The notes under the pieces were generated by a model. The model did not search any database and was not told the origin of the DNA. It saw nothing but the letters and a program-made list of their open reading frames with translations. A stretch of 64,000 bases of DNA from Rhizobium sp. Root1203 (GTDB lineage: Bacteria > Pseudomonadota > Alphaproteobacteria > Rhizobiales > Rhizobiaceae): assembly GCF_001424945.1 (NCBI RefSeq), contig NZ_LMCW01000012.1, forward strand, positions 2,642 through 66,641, read 5' to 3'. Every line of letters begins with the position of its first letter. The first letter of the stretch is position 1. This document shows, piece after piece, positions 36,518-46,409 of the stretch. A program made the position numbers and the translations under genes.

Positions 36518-37270
36518 ATGCGTATCTTTCTCGTTCGCCATGGCGAATCCCTCGGCAATATCGATGAAAAGGCATACGGCCAATTCGGCGATCACAATGT
36601 TCCGCTGACCCAGTGGGGTCATCGGCAGGCAGTGGAGACCGGCCGGATCATCGCGTCCTATCTGGAGGGTGCGCCGACCGCCGGGCTCCAGAAGCTGCGG
36701 ATCTGGTACTCGCCTTTCCTGAGGACGCGACAGAGCAAGGATGCCCTTCTGGAAGCCTTGCCGGCCAAATTTGTTGGCGACGTCCGCGAGGATTATCTTT
36801 TGCGGGAGCAGGATTTTGGTCTCTTTACCGAAATCTACGATCACGCCGAACGAAAGCACAAGTTTCCCGATGAATTCGAAAAGTGGGCCAGATTGCGCAG
36901 CAGCAGCGGCAAGTTCTATGCGCGGCCGCCGGATGGCGAGAGCCGGGCAGATGTGGCTCAGCGCGTTCGCCTTTTCCTGCAAACAGTCATGCACGACTCC
37001 AAAAATGGTGCGGACAACATCGTTGTCGTCGGCCATGGTGTGACCAACAGGGCATTCGAAATGAATTTCCTGCAACATCCCGTCGATTGGTTCGAGCGCT
37101 CCGACAATCCGGGCAACGCCGACGTCACCCTGATCGAGGGCACTCGCTCGAGAGGTTACTCGTCGATCCTGCTTCATCACGCCGCCGACCGGCAGGAGGG
37201 GCAGGAGGGCGACATGCGCGAAGCCTTTGGTGCCGACCTGACGATCACGTCGAAGGCCGAGACGCAATAG
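36518..37270 (+). CDS. Histidine phosphatase family protein (phosphoglycerate mutase-like)
   Basis: The 250-residue protein begins MRIFLVRHGES, with catalytic His8 in the RHGE motif, and carries the second catalytic His in VVVGHGVTNRAF. The middle contains DYLLREQDFGLFTE. Relatives act as small-molecule or sugar-phosphate phosphatases. ATG 36518 is preferred because it places the motif at the N-terminus. The frame is open further upstream. Substrate unknown. Confidence 0.88.
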   Translation: MRIFLVRHGESLGNIDEKAYGQFGDHNVPLTQWGHRQAVETGRIIASYLEGAPTAGLQKLRIWYSPFLRTRQSKDALLEALPAKFVGDVREDYLLREQDFGLFTEIYDHAERKHKFPDEFEKWARLRSSSGKFYARPPDGESRADVAQRVRLFLQTVMHDSKNGADNIVVVGHGVTNRAFEMNFLQHPVDWFERSDNPGNADVTLIEGTRSRGYSSILLHHAADRQEGQEGDMREAFGADLTITSKAETQ

Positions 37271-37299
37271 CCATAGCCGGACGTCCGCCAAGGTGCCGG

Positions 37300-38217
37300 T
37301 TAACGCTGAGGTATCGCGACTCCGGCGCTTTGGCTCTCTCTGATCAGGTCGACAAAGGCGCGAAGTTTTGCGGGCAGGTGCCGACGCCCCGGATAGTACA
37401 GGCTGAGTCCGGGGTAGGAGGGTGTCCAGTCGTCGAGCACCTGCACCAACCGCCCCGCGACGATATCCTCGGCAACCAGCGATTCCGTCAGGTATGCCAG
37501 GCCTGCCCCGCTGCGCACAGCCCGCAGCATCAGCTCGCTTTCGTCGAGGATCAATCGTCCGGGAACATCGATGACGAGGCTTTCTCCACGCCGTTCGAAC
37601 TCCCACGCGTAAATCGTGCCGCTTGCCATGCGCGCCCTGATGCACTCGTGGTCATTCAGATCCGACGGCAGCAGGGGTATCTTCCCTTCCTTGAAGTACG
37701 CCGGAGATCCGACGATGACCGAGCGGATGGTTCGGCTGATCGATATTGCGATCATATCAGGCGGAACGGCCTCCGCTATGCGGATGCCGGCATCGAAGCC
37801 CTTTGCGTTGATATCGACGAGGGCGCCTTCCGTGGCGATCTCGACGTTCACCGCTGGAAACCGCTTGAGGTAGGCGAGCACAATGGGCGTCAGGATCATG
37901 CGGGCTGCGCCAAGCGAGGTGTTAATCCGCAGTGTGCCTGCAGGCTCTGCACGGTGCTCGTCGACGATGTCGATGGCATTGCGGATTCCGGCGAGCGCGG
38001 GCGTCACCTCGGCCACGAATTGCTCGCCCGCCGACGAAAGCGACACGCTGCGTGTCGTGCGATTGAAGAGGCGAACGCCGAGCCTGGCTTCCAGGGCGGC
38101 AATCGCCTGGCTTACCGCGGAGGAGGAAATGCCGAGATCGCGCGCGGCCGCGCGGAAGCCACCGTTTGCCGCAACGGCCACCACCGCTTCCAGCTCCAGA
38201 ATGTTGCCACGGATCAT
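37300..38217 (-). CDS. LysR-family transcriptional regulator
   Basis: The 305-residue protein has an N-terminal winged HTH (LEAVVAVAANGGFRAAARDLGISSSAVSQAIAALEARLGVRLFNRTTR) and a C-terminal substrate-binding domain. It is divergent from the aldehyde dehydrogenase gene, with 95 bases between starts. CTTATCAG occurs twice there (38230-38237 and 38257-38264), which may be its operator half-sites. Confidence 0.9.
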   Translation of the reverse strand: MIRGNILELEAVVAVAANGGFRAAARDLGISSSAVSQAIAALEARLGVRLFNRTTRSVSLSSAGEQFVAEVTPALAGIRNAIDIVDEHRAEPAGTLRINTSLGAARMILTPIVLAYLKRFPAVNVEIATEGALVDINAKGFDAGIRIAEAVPPDMIAISISRTIRSVIVGSPAYFKEGKIPLLPSDLNDHECIRARMASGTIYAWEFERRGESLVIDVPGRLILDESELMLRAVRSGAGLAYLTESLVAEDIVAGRLVQVLDDWTPSYPGLSLYYPGRRHLPAKLRAFVDLIRESQSAGVAIPQR

Positions 38218-38312
38218 TGTCCCTGTTTCCTTATCAGCTCGCGCATATTTGGTCAGCTTATCAGGGCAATGGCGATGTGCCACATAATGTTCATCGAACA
38301 CGGAGAATTTTC

Positions 38313-39728
38313 ATGCGCATTATCGACCGCATTTACATCGATGGGGCATTCGTCACTCCTCATGGCGAAGAGATCGCCAGCCTCTATAATCCCTCGACCG
38401 AAGAGGAGATCGGTACGGTCCGGCTGGGCGATCACACGGATGCTCTTTTAGCCGTGGCCGCGGCAAGGCGTGCCTTCCAGAGCTTTTCGCGGACGACAAA
38501 ATCGGAGCGTATCGGCATGCTGAAGCGGCTGAGTGCCGCCATCGCATCTCGCGCTGAAGAATTGAGCGAAGCCATGGCGCTGGAATACGGCGCTCCGCAA
38601 TATTTCGTCGGCTTCTCGGTCCCCCACGCAGCCTCGGTGTTCCTCGACATGGCCGAGACGCTTGCGGCATACGACTTCACCCGGCAGATCGGACGTGCAG
38701 AGGTCACGATGCAGCCGCTCGGCGTGGTTGCGGCGATCACCCCATGGAACAGCAACTATGGTTTCATTTGCAGCAAGCTCGCCACTGCGATCGCTGCGGG
38801 CTGCACCATCGTTATCAAGCCGAGCGAGATGAGCGCCGTTCAGACAGATCTCCTTACCGAATGCCTGCATGAAGCCGGATTGCCGCCGGGTGTGTTCAAC
38901 ATCGTCACCGGGCGCGGCGACGTTGTCGGCGCGGCCCTCAGCGGGCATCCGGATGTCGCCAAGGTGAGCTTTACCGGCTCAACCGCTGTCGGAAAGCAGA
39001 TTGTCCGTACCAGTGCCGATACCCTGAAACGCGTCACCCTGGAGCTTGGAGGCAAAGGTCCGAACATCATTCTCGACGACGCTGATCTCGACAAGGTCAT
39101 TCCAATTGTCTTGTCGATGGGTCTTGCCAATAGCGGCCAGGCCTGCGTGGCCGGCACCCGGATCCTTGCGCCTGAAAGCCGTCTCGCGGATATCCTGTCC
39201 CGGCTGAAGAGTGCCGTCGAGGCGATCAAGACCGGCGACCCCAGGGATTCCAACGTGCGGATCGGTCCCATGGTCAGCCAGAAACAATATGACCGCGTTC
39301 AATCCTATATTCGGCTTGGGTCTGAGGAGGGTGCGGAATTGCTGGCGGGAGGCGAGGGGCGTCCCGAGGGGCTCGAGCGCGGCTGGTTCGTCCGTCCGAC
39401 GGTCTTTGCAGGCGTCACCAACGAGATGCGCATTGCCAGGGAAGAAATCTTCGGGCCGGTTCTCTGCGTCATTCCCTATCGGGACGAGGAGCAGGCGGTC
39501 GCGATCGCCAATGACACCAGCTACGGGCTGCAGGCTTACGTCCACGCGTCAGACGACGAGCGCGCCCGGCGCGTCGCCGACCGGCTTCAGTCGGGTCGGG
39601 TGGTGATCAACGGCGCCCCGCACGAACCCCTCGCGCCGTTCGGCGGTTTCAAGCAATCGGGTATCGGCCGCGAATATGGCGTCTTTGGTCTTGAGACCCA
39701 TCTGGAACCCCGAGCGGTCCTGGTGTAG
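38313..39728 (+). CDS. NAD(P)-dependent aldehyde dehydrogenase
   Basis: The 471-residue enzyme has catalytic Cys278 (NSGQACVAGTRI), Glu244 (VTLELGGKGP) and the NAD-binding PWNSN and FTGSTAVGKQI blocks. It oxidises an aldehyde to the acid; the substrate is not evident. GGAG lies seven bases before ATG 38313. It is divergent from a LysR regulator that probably controls it. Confidence 0.93.
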   Translation: MRIIDRIYIDGAFVTPHGEEIASLYNPSTEEEIGTVRLGDHTDALLAVAAARRAFQSFSRTTKSERIGMLKRLSAAIASRAEELSEAMALEYGAPQYFVGFSVPHAASVFLDMAETLAAYDFTRQIGRAEVTMQPLGVVAAITPWNSNYGFICSKLATAIAAGCTIVIKPSEMSAVQTDLLTECLHEAGLPPGVFNIVTGRGDVVGAALSGHPDVAKVSFTGSTAVGKQIVRTSADTLKRVTLELGGKGPNIILDDADLDKVIPIVLSMGLANSGQACVAGTRILAPESRLADILSRLKSAVEAIKTGDPRDSNVRIGPMVSQKQYDRVQSYIRLGSEEGAELLAGGEGRPEGLERGWFVRPTVFAGVTNEMRIAREEIFGPVLCVIPYRDEEQAVAIANDTSYGLQAYVHASDDERARRVADRLQSGRVVINGAPHEPLAPFGGFKQSGIGREYGVFGLETHLEPRAVLV

Positions 39729-39946
39729 CGCATCTGAAGGCGGCGTGACGCTGCCTTTGCCACAGGAGGCACGGGACGCCGTCACTCCAATCTCGCCTTG
39801 TGGTGGAATTTCGGACCCGCCGCGCCCCCACAGTCCAGAAACATGTGGTTATCGCATGGAGGACGGGTGTTTCTGTGTACGAATCGTATCAATCGGCCGC
39901 CGGCGCCCATAAAGTCGTACTGTCTTCGTGAACGCAGAGCGAGTGC

Positions 39947-41182
39947 ATGTCGTCCTTCAGGTTTATCCACGCAGCCGACCTCCACCTCGGAAGCCCGTTC
40001 CAGGGTCTTGCCCTCAAGGATCCCGATATCGCGGCGATCTTCGTCGAGGCGAGCCGAAAGGCTTTCTCCACGCTGGTCAGCCGTGCGATCGAGCTTGGTG
40101 TGGATTTTTTCATCATTGCGGGCGACGTTTATGATGGCGACTGGAAGGACAACAAGATTGGCCTCTTCTTCAACCGTGAAATGGCCCGGCTCGAGCGGGC
40201 CGCGATACCGGTCTACCTGCTGCGTGGCAATCACGACGCGTTGAGCGTGATCACCAAGACGATATCCCTGCCGTCGAACGTCCACGAGTTCCCGACGTCC
40301 AAGCCTGGATCGATGTCTATCGAAGGGCTCAGGGTGACCCTTCACGGGCAGGGCTTTGCGGAGCGATCCGCCAACGACAACCTCGCACTCTCCTATCCTG
40401 CTCCCGTGAAGGGGTACTTCAATATCGGGGTATTGCACACGTCACTGACGGGCAGGGAGCCGCACGCGTCCTATGCCCCCTGTTCCCTGGATGACCTTCG
40501 CTCACGCGGCTACGACTACTGGGCGCTGGGCCACGTGCATGAATTCGAGGAGGTGGCGACCAATCCGCCGATCGTGTTTCCGGGCAATCTCCAAGGTCGC
40601 AGCGTCAGGGAGGTGGGTGCCAAGGGAGCATTGCTGGTCACCGTCGACGACGGGCGCGTCGAGCTGGAACGTCTCATCGTCGACGAGGCCCGGTTTGCCA
40701 TGGTGGAAATCGCCGTCGACGTCGATCACAGTTCGTTGGAAATACTGCAGCGTGTCGAAGCGGCAGCGCGTTCGATCCGCGCGGGAGCGGATGGGCGCAC
40801 GACTGCGCTCCGTGTTCGATTGAAGGGGCCCTCGCGCCTTCACAGGAATTTCACAGCAAACCGGCTGCAATGGATCGATGAGGTGCAAGCGGCCTGCCAT
40901 CGCGCTCATGAAGACATCTGGCTGGAAAAGCTTGAGCTGCAGATTATCGAACCGCCTCTGATGACGGAACCGGCCGACGGGATACTGGACCTCGGGAGGC
41001 TCGTTGCCGAGCACGGCAAGGACGCGGACTTGCAAACCGAGGCGCAAATTCTGATCTCCTCGATCGTGCCGCGCCTGCCTGCCGGTATCGGTGCCGGCGA
41101 CCTTCCCCTTGATATCTCCGTGGACGCACTTATCGAAGAGGCTCGACAGCTCTTACTCGCCCGTGGGGCGGGAGCGGACTGA
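39947..41182 (+). CDS. Metallophosphoesterase, YhaO/SbcD (Mre11-like) DNA repair nuclease
   Basis: The 411-residue protein shows the calcineurin-type motifs in order: HAADLHLGSPF, AGDVYDGDWKD, LRGNHDAL and LGHVHEF, which bind two metals. The C-terminal part is a capping and partner-binding domain. It is the first gene of a pair with the large ATPase, separated by one base. The pair resembles Bacillus YhaO-YhaN and the Mre11-Rad50 family. Confidence 0.88.
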   Translation: MSSFRFIHAADLHLGSPFQGLALKDPDIAAIFVEASRKAFSTLVSRAIELGVDFFIIAGDVYDGDWKDNKIGLFFNREMARLERAAIPVYLLRGNHDALSVITKTISLPSNVHEFPTSKPGSMSIEGLRVTLHGQGFAERSANDNLALSYPAPVKGYFNIGVLHTSLTGREPHASYAPCSLDDLRSRGYDYWALGHVHEFEEVATNPPIVFPGNLQGRSVREVGAKGALLVTVDDGRVELERLIVDEARFAMVEIAVDVDHSSLEILQRVEAAARSIRAGADGRTTALRVRLKGPSRLHRNFTANRLQWIDEVQAACHRAHEDIWLEKLELQIIEPPLMTEPADGILDLGRLVAEHGKDADLQTEAQILISSIVPRLPAGIGAGDLPLDISVDALIEEARQLLLARGAGAD

Positions 41183-41183
41183 G

Positions 41184-44100
41184 ATGCGTTTCGACCGCCT
41201 TGATATACTACGCTACGGAGCGCTGACAGATCGGCCCTTGGAGTTTCGGGCAGATGCGAAGCTTCATGTTGTCTATGGCCGGAACGAAGCTGGCAAGTCG
41301 TCAGCGCTGAAGGCATTCTCAGACCTGCTCTTCGGTTTTCCCCATGAGATCTCGGAGAATTACCTCCATGAAGCCTCAACGTTGCGGATCGGCGCAGCCA
41401 TAACGGCGCGCGGGGGCAACGACATCCGGTTTCGTCGCCGTCGCGGACGGAAGAACACGATTGTCTCCCATTCCGATCAGGAGACGCCCCTTCCGGACGA
41501 TGCGCTTGCACCATTTCTCGGCGCGTTGGGTCGGCCGGTATTCGAGCGAGCCTTCGGATTGGATACACGCCGTCTGCGCGATGGCGCGACCGCCATGCTG
41601 CAAAGCGGCGGCGAGATCGGCAGTCTGCTGTTTTCAGCCGCTTCGGGGCTGACAGGGTTGACCAACCTTAGACGTACCTTGGACAGCGACGCCGAGGGGA
41701 TTTTCGCGCAGCGCCGGTCGAAGGACAGGCTTTTCTATCAGGCACTGGAGCGTCACGAGGAGGCCCGAAAAGCCGAACGCGAGCACGAGCTGAAGTCCGG
41801 CGATTGGAAAAAGCTTGTCGACGAGGTGGAACGCGGTGACGCAGAGCTTGCTGAACTGCAAGGGCGCCGGCTTGAAAAACGTCGGGAGCATAGCCGCCTT
41901 GCCACTCTGCGAGGTCTGGAGCCCTTGATCCGCGAAATCGATGCCGATGCGATGGCAGTCTCTGCGTTCTCCGATCTAGACGGCCTCGCCGATATGGAAG
42001 ACCGTCTCCACACCGCAATCGATGCGCATCGGCGTACTGTCGAGAAGACGGACACGGCGCGCGCGGATGTGCTCCGACTGCGCGACGAACTGAGCGTCGC
42101 CCAGGTTGACGAAGCGCTCTTCAAGGCCGCAGGCAAGATTATCGAGATCTATGCCGGCAAGTCGGCCTATCTTGCCGCGAAATCGGACATTGGCCGCGTG
42201 CGGGGCGAGGTCGACGAGTTCGATCAGCGAATACGCCAGTTTACCCGCAAGCTCGGTTTCGATGGCGATAGCGACCATCTGGCGAATATGCAGCCGACGG
42301 ATGCCGCGCTGGCACGTCTCCATCGGCTGATAGAGGTCGGGCGTGAATTGCGTCGGTCGCACGCTGACGTCGAGCGGAACCTCTCGAAGGAGCGAGCCTA
42401 TCTCGAGGATCTGGAGAACATTCACGATGGCCCGCAACCCGTCGACCCACGACAGCATTCGGACCGGCTGGCAGCTCTGCTGGGCGACCTCGGCGACATC
42501 GCCCGCATCGACGGTCTTCATGTTCGTGTCGAACGTGCTCGGTTGGAACTCGAAGATGGGATCGGCCGGCTGGAGCCGTCGATCGACAGCCTAGACCGAC
42601 TTCTGGCGGTTCCGCTGCCTGACGTATCGACGCTTCAGGGGCATCGACGCCTCATTGAGGCAGCGGCGACCGCTCTGCGCGAGATATCGGGCAAGAACGC
42701 GAACGTCGCCGCGGAGGCGCAGGCGGTTGCCGACGAAATGAGACATCTGGAACGCGGCGATGTGATCGTGACGCGGGAGGAGATTGCCACCGAACGAAAA
42801 CTCCGGGACCAGTTGTGGCGCGAGCTGACCGATCGTCCGACGCCGGCGGGCTTTACGGGTGTCGAGGCAGCGATTTCGCGGACGGACCGCCTCGCAGACC
42901 TGGCTTTGTCCGATGCGGAGCGGGTGGCGCGTCACACACAGTTGCAAATGCGTTCCTCGGAGCTGATCAAGACCGGAGAGAGACTGGCGATAGACGAGAA
43001 TAAAGCAAGAGCGACTCTTGCCGGCCTGGAAGCCCGCTATCTGGACCTGTTCGCACAGTCGGGCGTCATACCGCTCGGTGCGGAGCCGATGATCGAGTGG
43101 CGCCGAGCCGTGGAGGCTCTTGCCATCCAGCGGGCGTCCTTGAATGCGATGGCCGACGAACTTTCGGTCCTGCGGATCAGCCAAGATCGCATATTTCCTC
43201 TGCTCGCGGATATCGCACGAGACACTGCCCTGCCAGAGGCCCGCACGTTGCCCTGCACGGTTCTCGGGCGTGCCCTCGTTCGCCACATCGACGTCATGGA
43301 ACAGCGTTGGAGCGAGAGCCGCGCCACTGAGGGAAAACGAACTTCCAGCCTCGATACCATACGCGATATCGAGGCTGAGGCGGACGATTTGCGGGGCCGG
43401 ACCGAACGTTGGCAGGCCGAGTTCGCTGAGGCAGCCTCGGCGGTCCACCTGGAGGAAACGGCCACAATCGAGATGGCGGAAGCCACGATGGACATCTGGC
43501 GACAGGTGCCACAGGTGCTTTCGGAGCGGGAGAACCGAGATCGACGGGTGAGGGGGATGACGCGCGACATCGGTGTCTTCGAGGAGAGCGTCAAGACATT
43601 GACAGGTGAGATTGGCGCCGATCTTTCGCAACTGTCGGCCGACGCGGCGATCGATATCCTGCATCACCGTGCCGTCGCGGCGAACGCCGAACATCAGCGG
43701 CGCGCCAGGCTGGTGACCGATCTCGATCTCGCCGAACTCGCTGTTGCCAGGTGCGAAGGCGAAGCCGCGACCTGCCAAGATACCCTCAGCGGATTGACCA
43801 GTTCCCTTTCTCTGCTTGTCGAGCCGTCGTCTCTGCTGCAAAGGCTGGGGGAACGCCGCACTTCGCAGGCAAGGCTTCTTGCGAGCCGGCGACGCTTCGT
43901 CGAACAGGCCAACGGTCTGCGCGAAGACGATGTCCGCTGCGAGCTCGCTGACTTCGACCGAACTGCGGCGGCACTTGCCATCGAGGAACTGGAACGCGAG
44001 GACGCCGAACTCGTCGACCGCCTTGGCGACGTGACCGCGAGCCTGGCCGAGAACCGTCGCAGGAGGCAGGAGCTGGAGACGGGCAAGAGCGTCGAGTATG

Positions 44101-44627
44101 CGGTTTTCGAGAGGCTCTCCGCCGAGCAGGAAACAAGGGAGCTGGCACGGCAGTGGGTTGTCCTGAAGCTGGCGGCCAGGATGCTTGCAACCTCGATGGA
44201 GTCCTATCGCGAGGCTCAATCTGATCCTGTCATCCTCCGCGCTGGCGCGCTGTTTTCGGCTTTAACGGGAGGTGCGTTCCTCGGCCTGGTGCAGGAGTAT
44301 GGCGAGGATGACGCACTTCATCTTCATGCCGTGCGGGCGAGCGGCGAGCGAGTCCCGCTTTCGGGCCTGAGCGAGGGTACCGGTGATCAGCTCTATCTCG
44401 CTCTGAGGCTTGCCTTCCTCGAAGACTACTCCTCGCGCAACGAACCGGCCCCGTTGGTGATCGACGACATTTTCCAGACGTTTGACGACGACCGGACCCG
44501 GTCCGGCCTGCGGACGCTTGCGTCAACGGCGCAATCATTCCAGACGATCCTCTTTACCCATCAATCGAGTGTGGTGGATCTTGCGAGGCAGGAGCTTGGG
44601 GAAGCCGTGGACATCATCGGACTGTAA
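41184..44627 (+). CDS. Rad50/YhaN-like AAA ATPase with long coiled coils
   Basis: The 1,147-residue protein has Walker A YGRNEAGKSS (31-40), a very long middle section predicted as coiled coil, and a C-terminal half with the signature SGLSEGTGDQLYLALRLA and Walker B PLVIDDIFQTFDDDRT. It should form a head-to-head dimer that controls the nuclease next to it. There is no obvious zinc-hook CxxC in the middle, unlike Rad50. It starts one base after the nuclease gene stops. Confidence 0.88.
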   Translation: MRFDRLDILRYGALTDRPLEFRADAKLHVVYGRNEAGKSSALKAFSDLLFGFPHEISENYLHEASTLRIGAAITARGGNDIRFRRRRGRKNTIVSHSDQETPLPDDALAPFLGALGRPVFERAFGLDTRRLRDGATAMLQSGGEIGSLLFSAASGLTGLTNLRRTLDSDAEGIFAQRRSKDRLFYQALERHEEARKAEREHELKSGDWKKLVDEVERGDAELAELQGRRLEKRREHSRLATLRGLEPLIREIDADAMAVSAFSDLDGLADMEDRLHTAIDAHRRTVEKTDTARADVLRLRDELSVAQVDEALFKAAGKIIEIYAGKSAYLAAKSDIGRVRGEVDEFDQRIRQFTRKLGFDGDSDHLANMQPTDAALARLHRLIEVGRELRRSHADVERNLSKERAYLEDLENIHDGPQPVDPRQHSDRLAALLGDLGDIARIDGLHVRVERARLELEDGIGRLEPSIDSLDRLLAVPLPDVSTLQGHRRLIEAAATALREISGKNANVAAEAQAVADEMRHLERGDVIVTREEIATERKLRDQLWRELTDRPTPAGFTGVEAAISRTDRLADLALSDAERVARHTQLQMRSSELIKTGERLAIDENKARATLAGLEARYLDLFAQSGVIPLGAEPMIEWRRAVEALAIQRASLNAMADELSVLRISQDRIFPLLADIARDTALPEARTLPCTVLGRALVRHIDVMEQRWSESRATEGKRTSSLDTIRDIEAEADDLRGRTERWQAEFAEAASAVHLEETATIEMAEATMDIWRQVPQVLSERENRDRRVRGMTRDIGVFEESVKTLTGEIGADLSQLSADAAIDILHHRAVAANAEHQRRARLVTDLDLAELAVARCEGEAATCQDTLSGLTSSLSLLVEPSSLLQRLGERRTSQARLLASRRRFVEQANGLREDDVRCELADFDRTAAALAIEELEREDAELVDRLGDVTASLAENRRRRQELETGKSVEYAVFERLSAEQETRELARQWVVLKLAARMLATSMESYREAQSDPVILRAGALFSALTGGAFLGLVQEYGEDDALHLHAVRASGERVPLSGLSEGTGDQLYLALRLAFLEDYSSRNEPAPLVIDDIFQTFDDDRTRSGLRTLASTAQSFQTILFTHQSSVVDLARQELGEAVDIIGL

Positions 44628-44746
44628 CGTTGCATTCGCCACTCAAAAACAGCCGTGCCGCGGCGACGAGTTGAAGATCGAGCTCGTTTCGATCAAGATG
44701 CGCCGGGTTTCGCGGTCCATCGGACGGTGCTAGAGGAGTTCTCAAC

Positions 44747-45211
44747 ATGTCTCGGCCGCCATTGCCGCCCTTCACGCTCGATAGTGCGGTCGAAAAAGTT
44801 CGACTCGCGGAGGACGGATGGAACAGTCGAAATCCGTCCAAGGTTGCCCTGGCTTATACCGAAGACAGCCGCTGGCGAAATCGTGCCGAGTTCATCAGCG
44901 GGAGAGCGGAAATTGAAGCATTCCTCGCCAGAAAATGGGCGCGTGAGCTCGATTATCGGCTGATTAAGGAGCTCTGGACGTTTGCCGGCGACAGGATCGC
45001 CGTGCGGTTTGCCTACGAATATCACGACGACAGCCAGAACTGGTATCGAGCCTACGGGAATGAGAACTGGGAGTTCGATGACCATGGCCTGATGCGCTAC
45101 CGTCATGCCAGCATCAACGAGCATCCGATCGCCGAGGCCGAACGCAGATTTCGCTGGCCACTTGGACGTCGGCCCGACGATCATCCGGGACTGAGCGACT
45201 TCGCTTTCTGA
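44747..45211 (+). CDS. NTF2-like protein, DUF1348 family
   Basis: The 154-residue protein has [36 protein letters not shown] and [25 protein letters not shown], matching the DUF1348/NTF2-like fold. Members are small alpha/beta cone proteins with a ligand pocket and unknown substrate. AGAGGAG lies eight bases before ATG 44747. It converges on the DAHP synthase gene across a perfect hairpin. Confidence 0.85.
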   Translation: MSRPPLPPFTLDSAVEKVRLAEDGWNSRNPSKVALAYTEDSRWRNRAEFISGRAEIEAFLARKWARELDYRLIKELWTFAGDRIAVRFAYEYHDDSQNWYRAYGNENWEFDDHGLMRYRHASINEHPIAEAERRFRWPLGRRPDDHPGLSDFAF

Positions 45212-45256
45212 TCGTTCGCAGCTTGAAGGCGGCGGGACGCAGATTCACTCGCTGGA

Positions 45257-45290
45257 CGGCCGGAGCACGGGTATTCGAGTGCTCCGGCCG
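45257..45290. terminator. Perfect 12-bp hairpin between converging genes
   Basis: CGGCCGGAGCAC (45257-45268) and GTGCTCCGGCCG (45279-45290) with a 10-base loop. It lies between the stops of the DUF1348 and DAHP synthase genes and probably terminates or protects both messages, though no T-tract follows. Confidence 0.65.
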
Positions 45291-45304
45291 ATCCGCAATG
45301 ATGC

Positions 45305-46375
45305 CTATCGTCTGGTCGGTTTCAGCGCGCGCCTCGTTCTTGCACCGTTGGCCAGGCCCTCCAGAGCCGCAACAGTTGTGGGCCAGTCGATGCACCCGTC
45401 GGTGATGCTCTGACCGTATGTGAGGGCTTTGCCTGGAAGCAGATCCTGGCGACCGCCGACTATGTTGCTTTCGAGCATGGCTCCGATGATGCGGCTATCC
45501 CCGGCGGCAACCTGGTTCGAAATGTCCTGCAGCACCGAGGGTTGGTTTTCGGGGTTCTTCCGGCTGTTGGCGTGGCTCGCGTCGATCATGACGCGCGGCG
45601 GTAGCCCGACGGCGACGGAAGCGGCCGCGGCAGCCTCGACATTGTCGTGGTCGTAGTTCGGCTGTTTGCCGCCGCGCAGAATGAGATGGCAGTCCTCGTT
45701 GCCGCGTGTGGACGCGATGGCAGCGCGGCCGTCCTTTGTCACTGCCGGGAAATGATGAGGCTGAGACGCCGCCATGATCGCGTCGAGTGCGATCCGCACG
45801 TCGCCGCTCGTGCCGTTCTTGAACCCGATCGCGCTGGAGAGGCCGGAGGCAAGCTCCCGGTGCACCTGGCTCTCCGTCGTGCGGGCGCCGATCGCGCCCC
45901 AACTTACGAGGTCAGCGATGTACTGCGGCGTTATGGTGTCGAGAAACTCGCAACCCGCCGGGAGACCCATCGCGTTGATGTCGAGCAAAAGCTTTCGGGC
46001 GATGCGGAGTCCATCTTCGATCCGGAAGCTGCCGTCCAGATTGGGATCGTTGATCAGCCCCTTCCAGCCGACTGTCGTGCGTGGCTTCTCGAAATAGACA
46101 CGCATGACAATCTCGAGATCATCGCTCAGCCTCTGGCGCTGTTCTGCGAGCCTGGAGGCATAGTCGATGGCCGCGATCGGGTCATGAATGGAGCACGGGC
46201 CGACGACGATCAGGAGCCGGTCGTCGTCGGTCGTCAGGATATTATGGATATCCTCACGTGCCTCCAAAATCGTCTGGCTGACGATTTCGTCTCGCGGTTG
46301 CTCCCCGATGATTTGTGCGGGCGAGGAAAGTTCGATGATGTTTGCGATGCGCAGGTCGTCTGTCGAGTTCGACAC
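45305..46375 (-). CDS. aroG: 3-deoxy-7-phosphoheptulonate (DAHP) synthase, class I
   Basis: The 356-residue enzyme condenses phosphoenolpyruvate with erythrose-4-phosphate, the first step of aromatic amino-acid synthesis. Family motifs include VVGPCSIHDPIAAIDYA, MRVYFEKPRTTVGWKGLINDP, GARTTESQ, SGLSSAIGFKNGTSG and MIDASHANSRKNP. It has AroG-like length, so it is the AroFGH class and not the class II type found in many alphaproteobacteria. The start is GTG 46375 after GGAG. An attenuator with an aromatic leader peptide lies directly upstream. The symbol could equally be aroF or aroH. Confidence 0.92.
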   Translation of the reverse strand: MSNSTDDLRIANIIELSSPAQIIGEQPRDEIVSQTILEAREDIHNILTTDDDRLLIVVGPCSIHDPIAAIDYASRLAEQRQRLSDDLEIVMRVYFEKPRTTVGWKGLINDPNLDGSFRIEDGLRIARKLLLDINAMGLPAGCEFLDTITPQYIADLVSWGAIGARTTESQVHRELASGLSSAIGFKNGTSGDVRIALDAIMAASQPHHFPAVTKDGRAAIASTRGNEDCHLILRGGKQPNYDHDNVEAAAAASVAVGLPPRVMIDASHANSRKNPENQPSVLQDISNQVAAGDSRIIGAMLESNIVGGRQDLLPGKALTYGQSITDGCIDWPTTVAALEGLANGARTRRALKPTRR

Positions 46376-46409
46376 GGTATTGGTCTCCAGGAGGTCATAC
46401 CGGGCGCAT

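Noticed and set aside
42591..44219. 542-codon minus-strand frame opposite the Rad50-like gene
   Set aside because: Shadow of the coiled-coil gene with a biased, non-protein-like composition.
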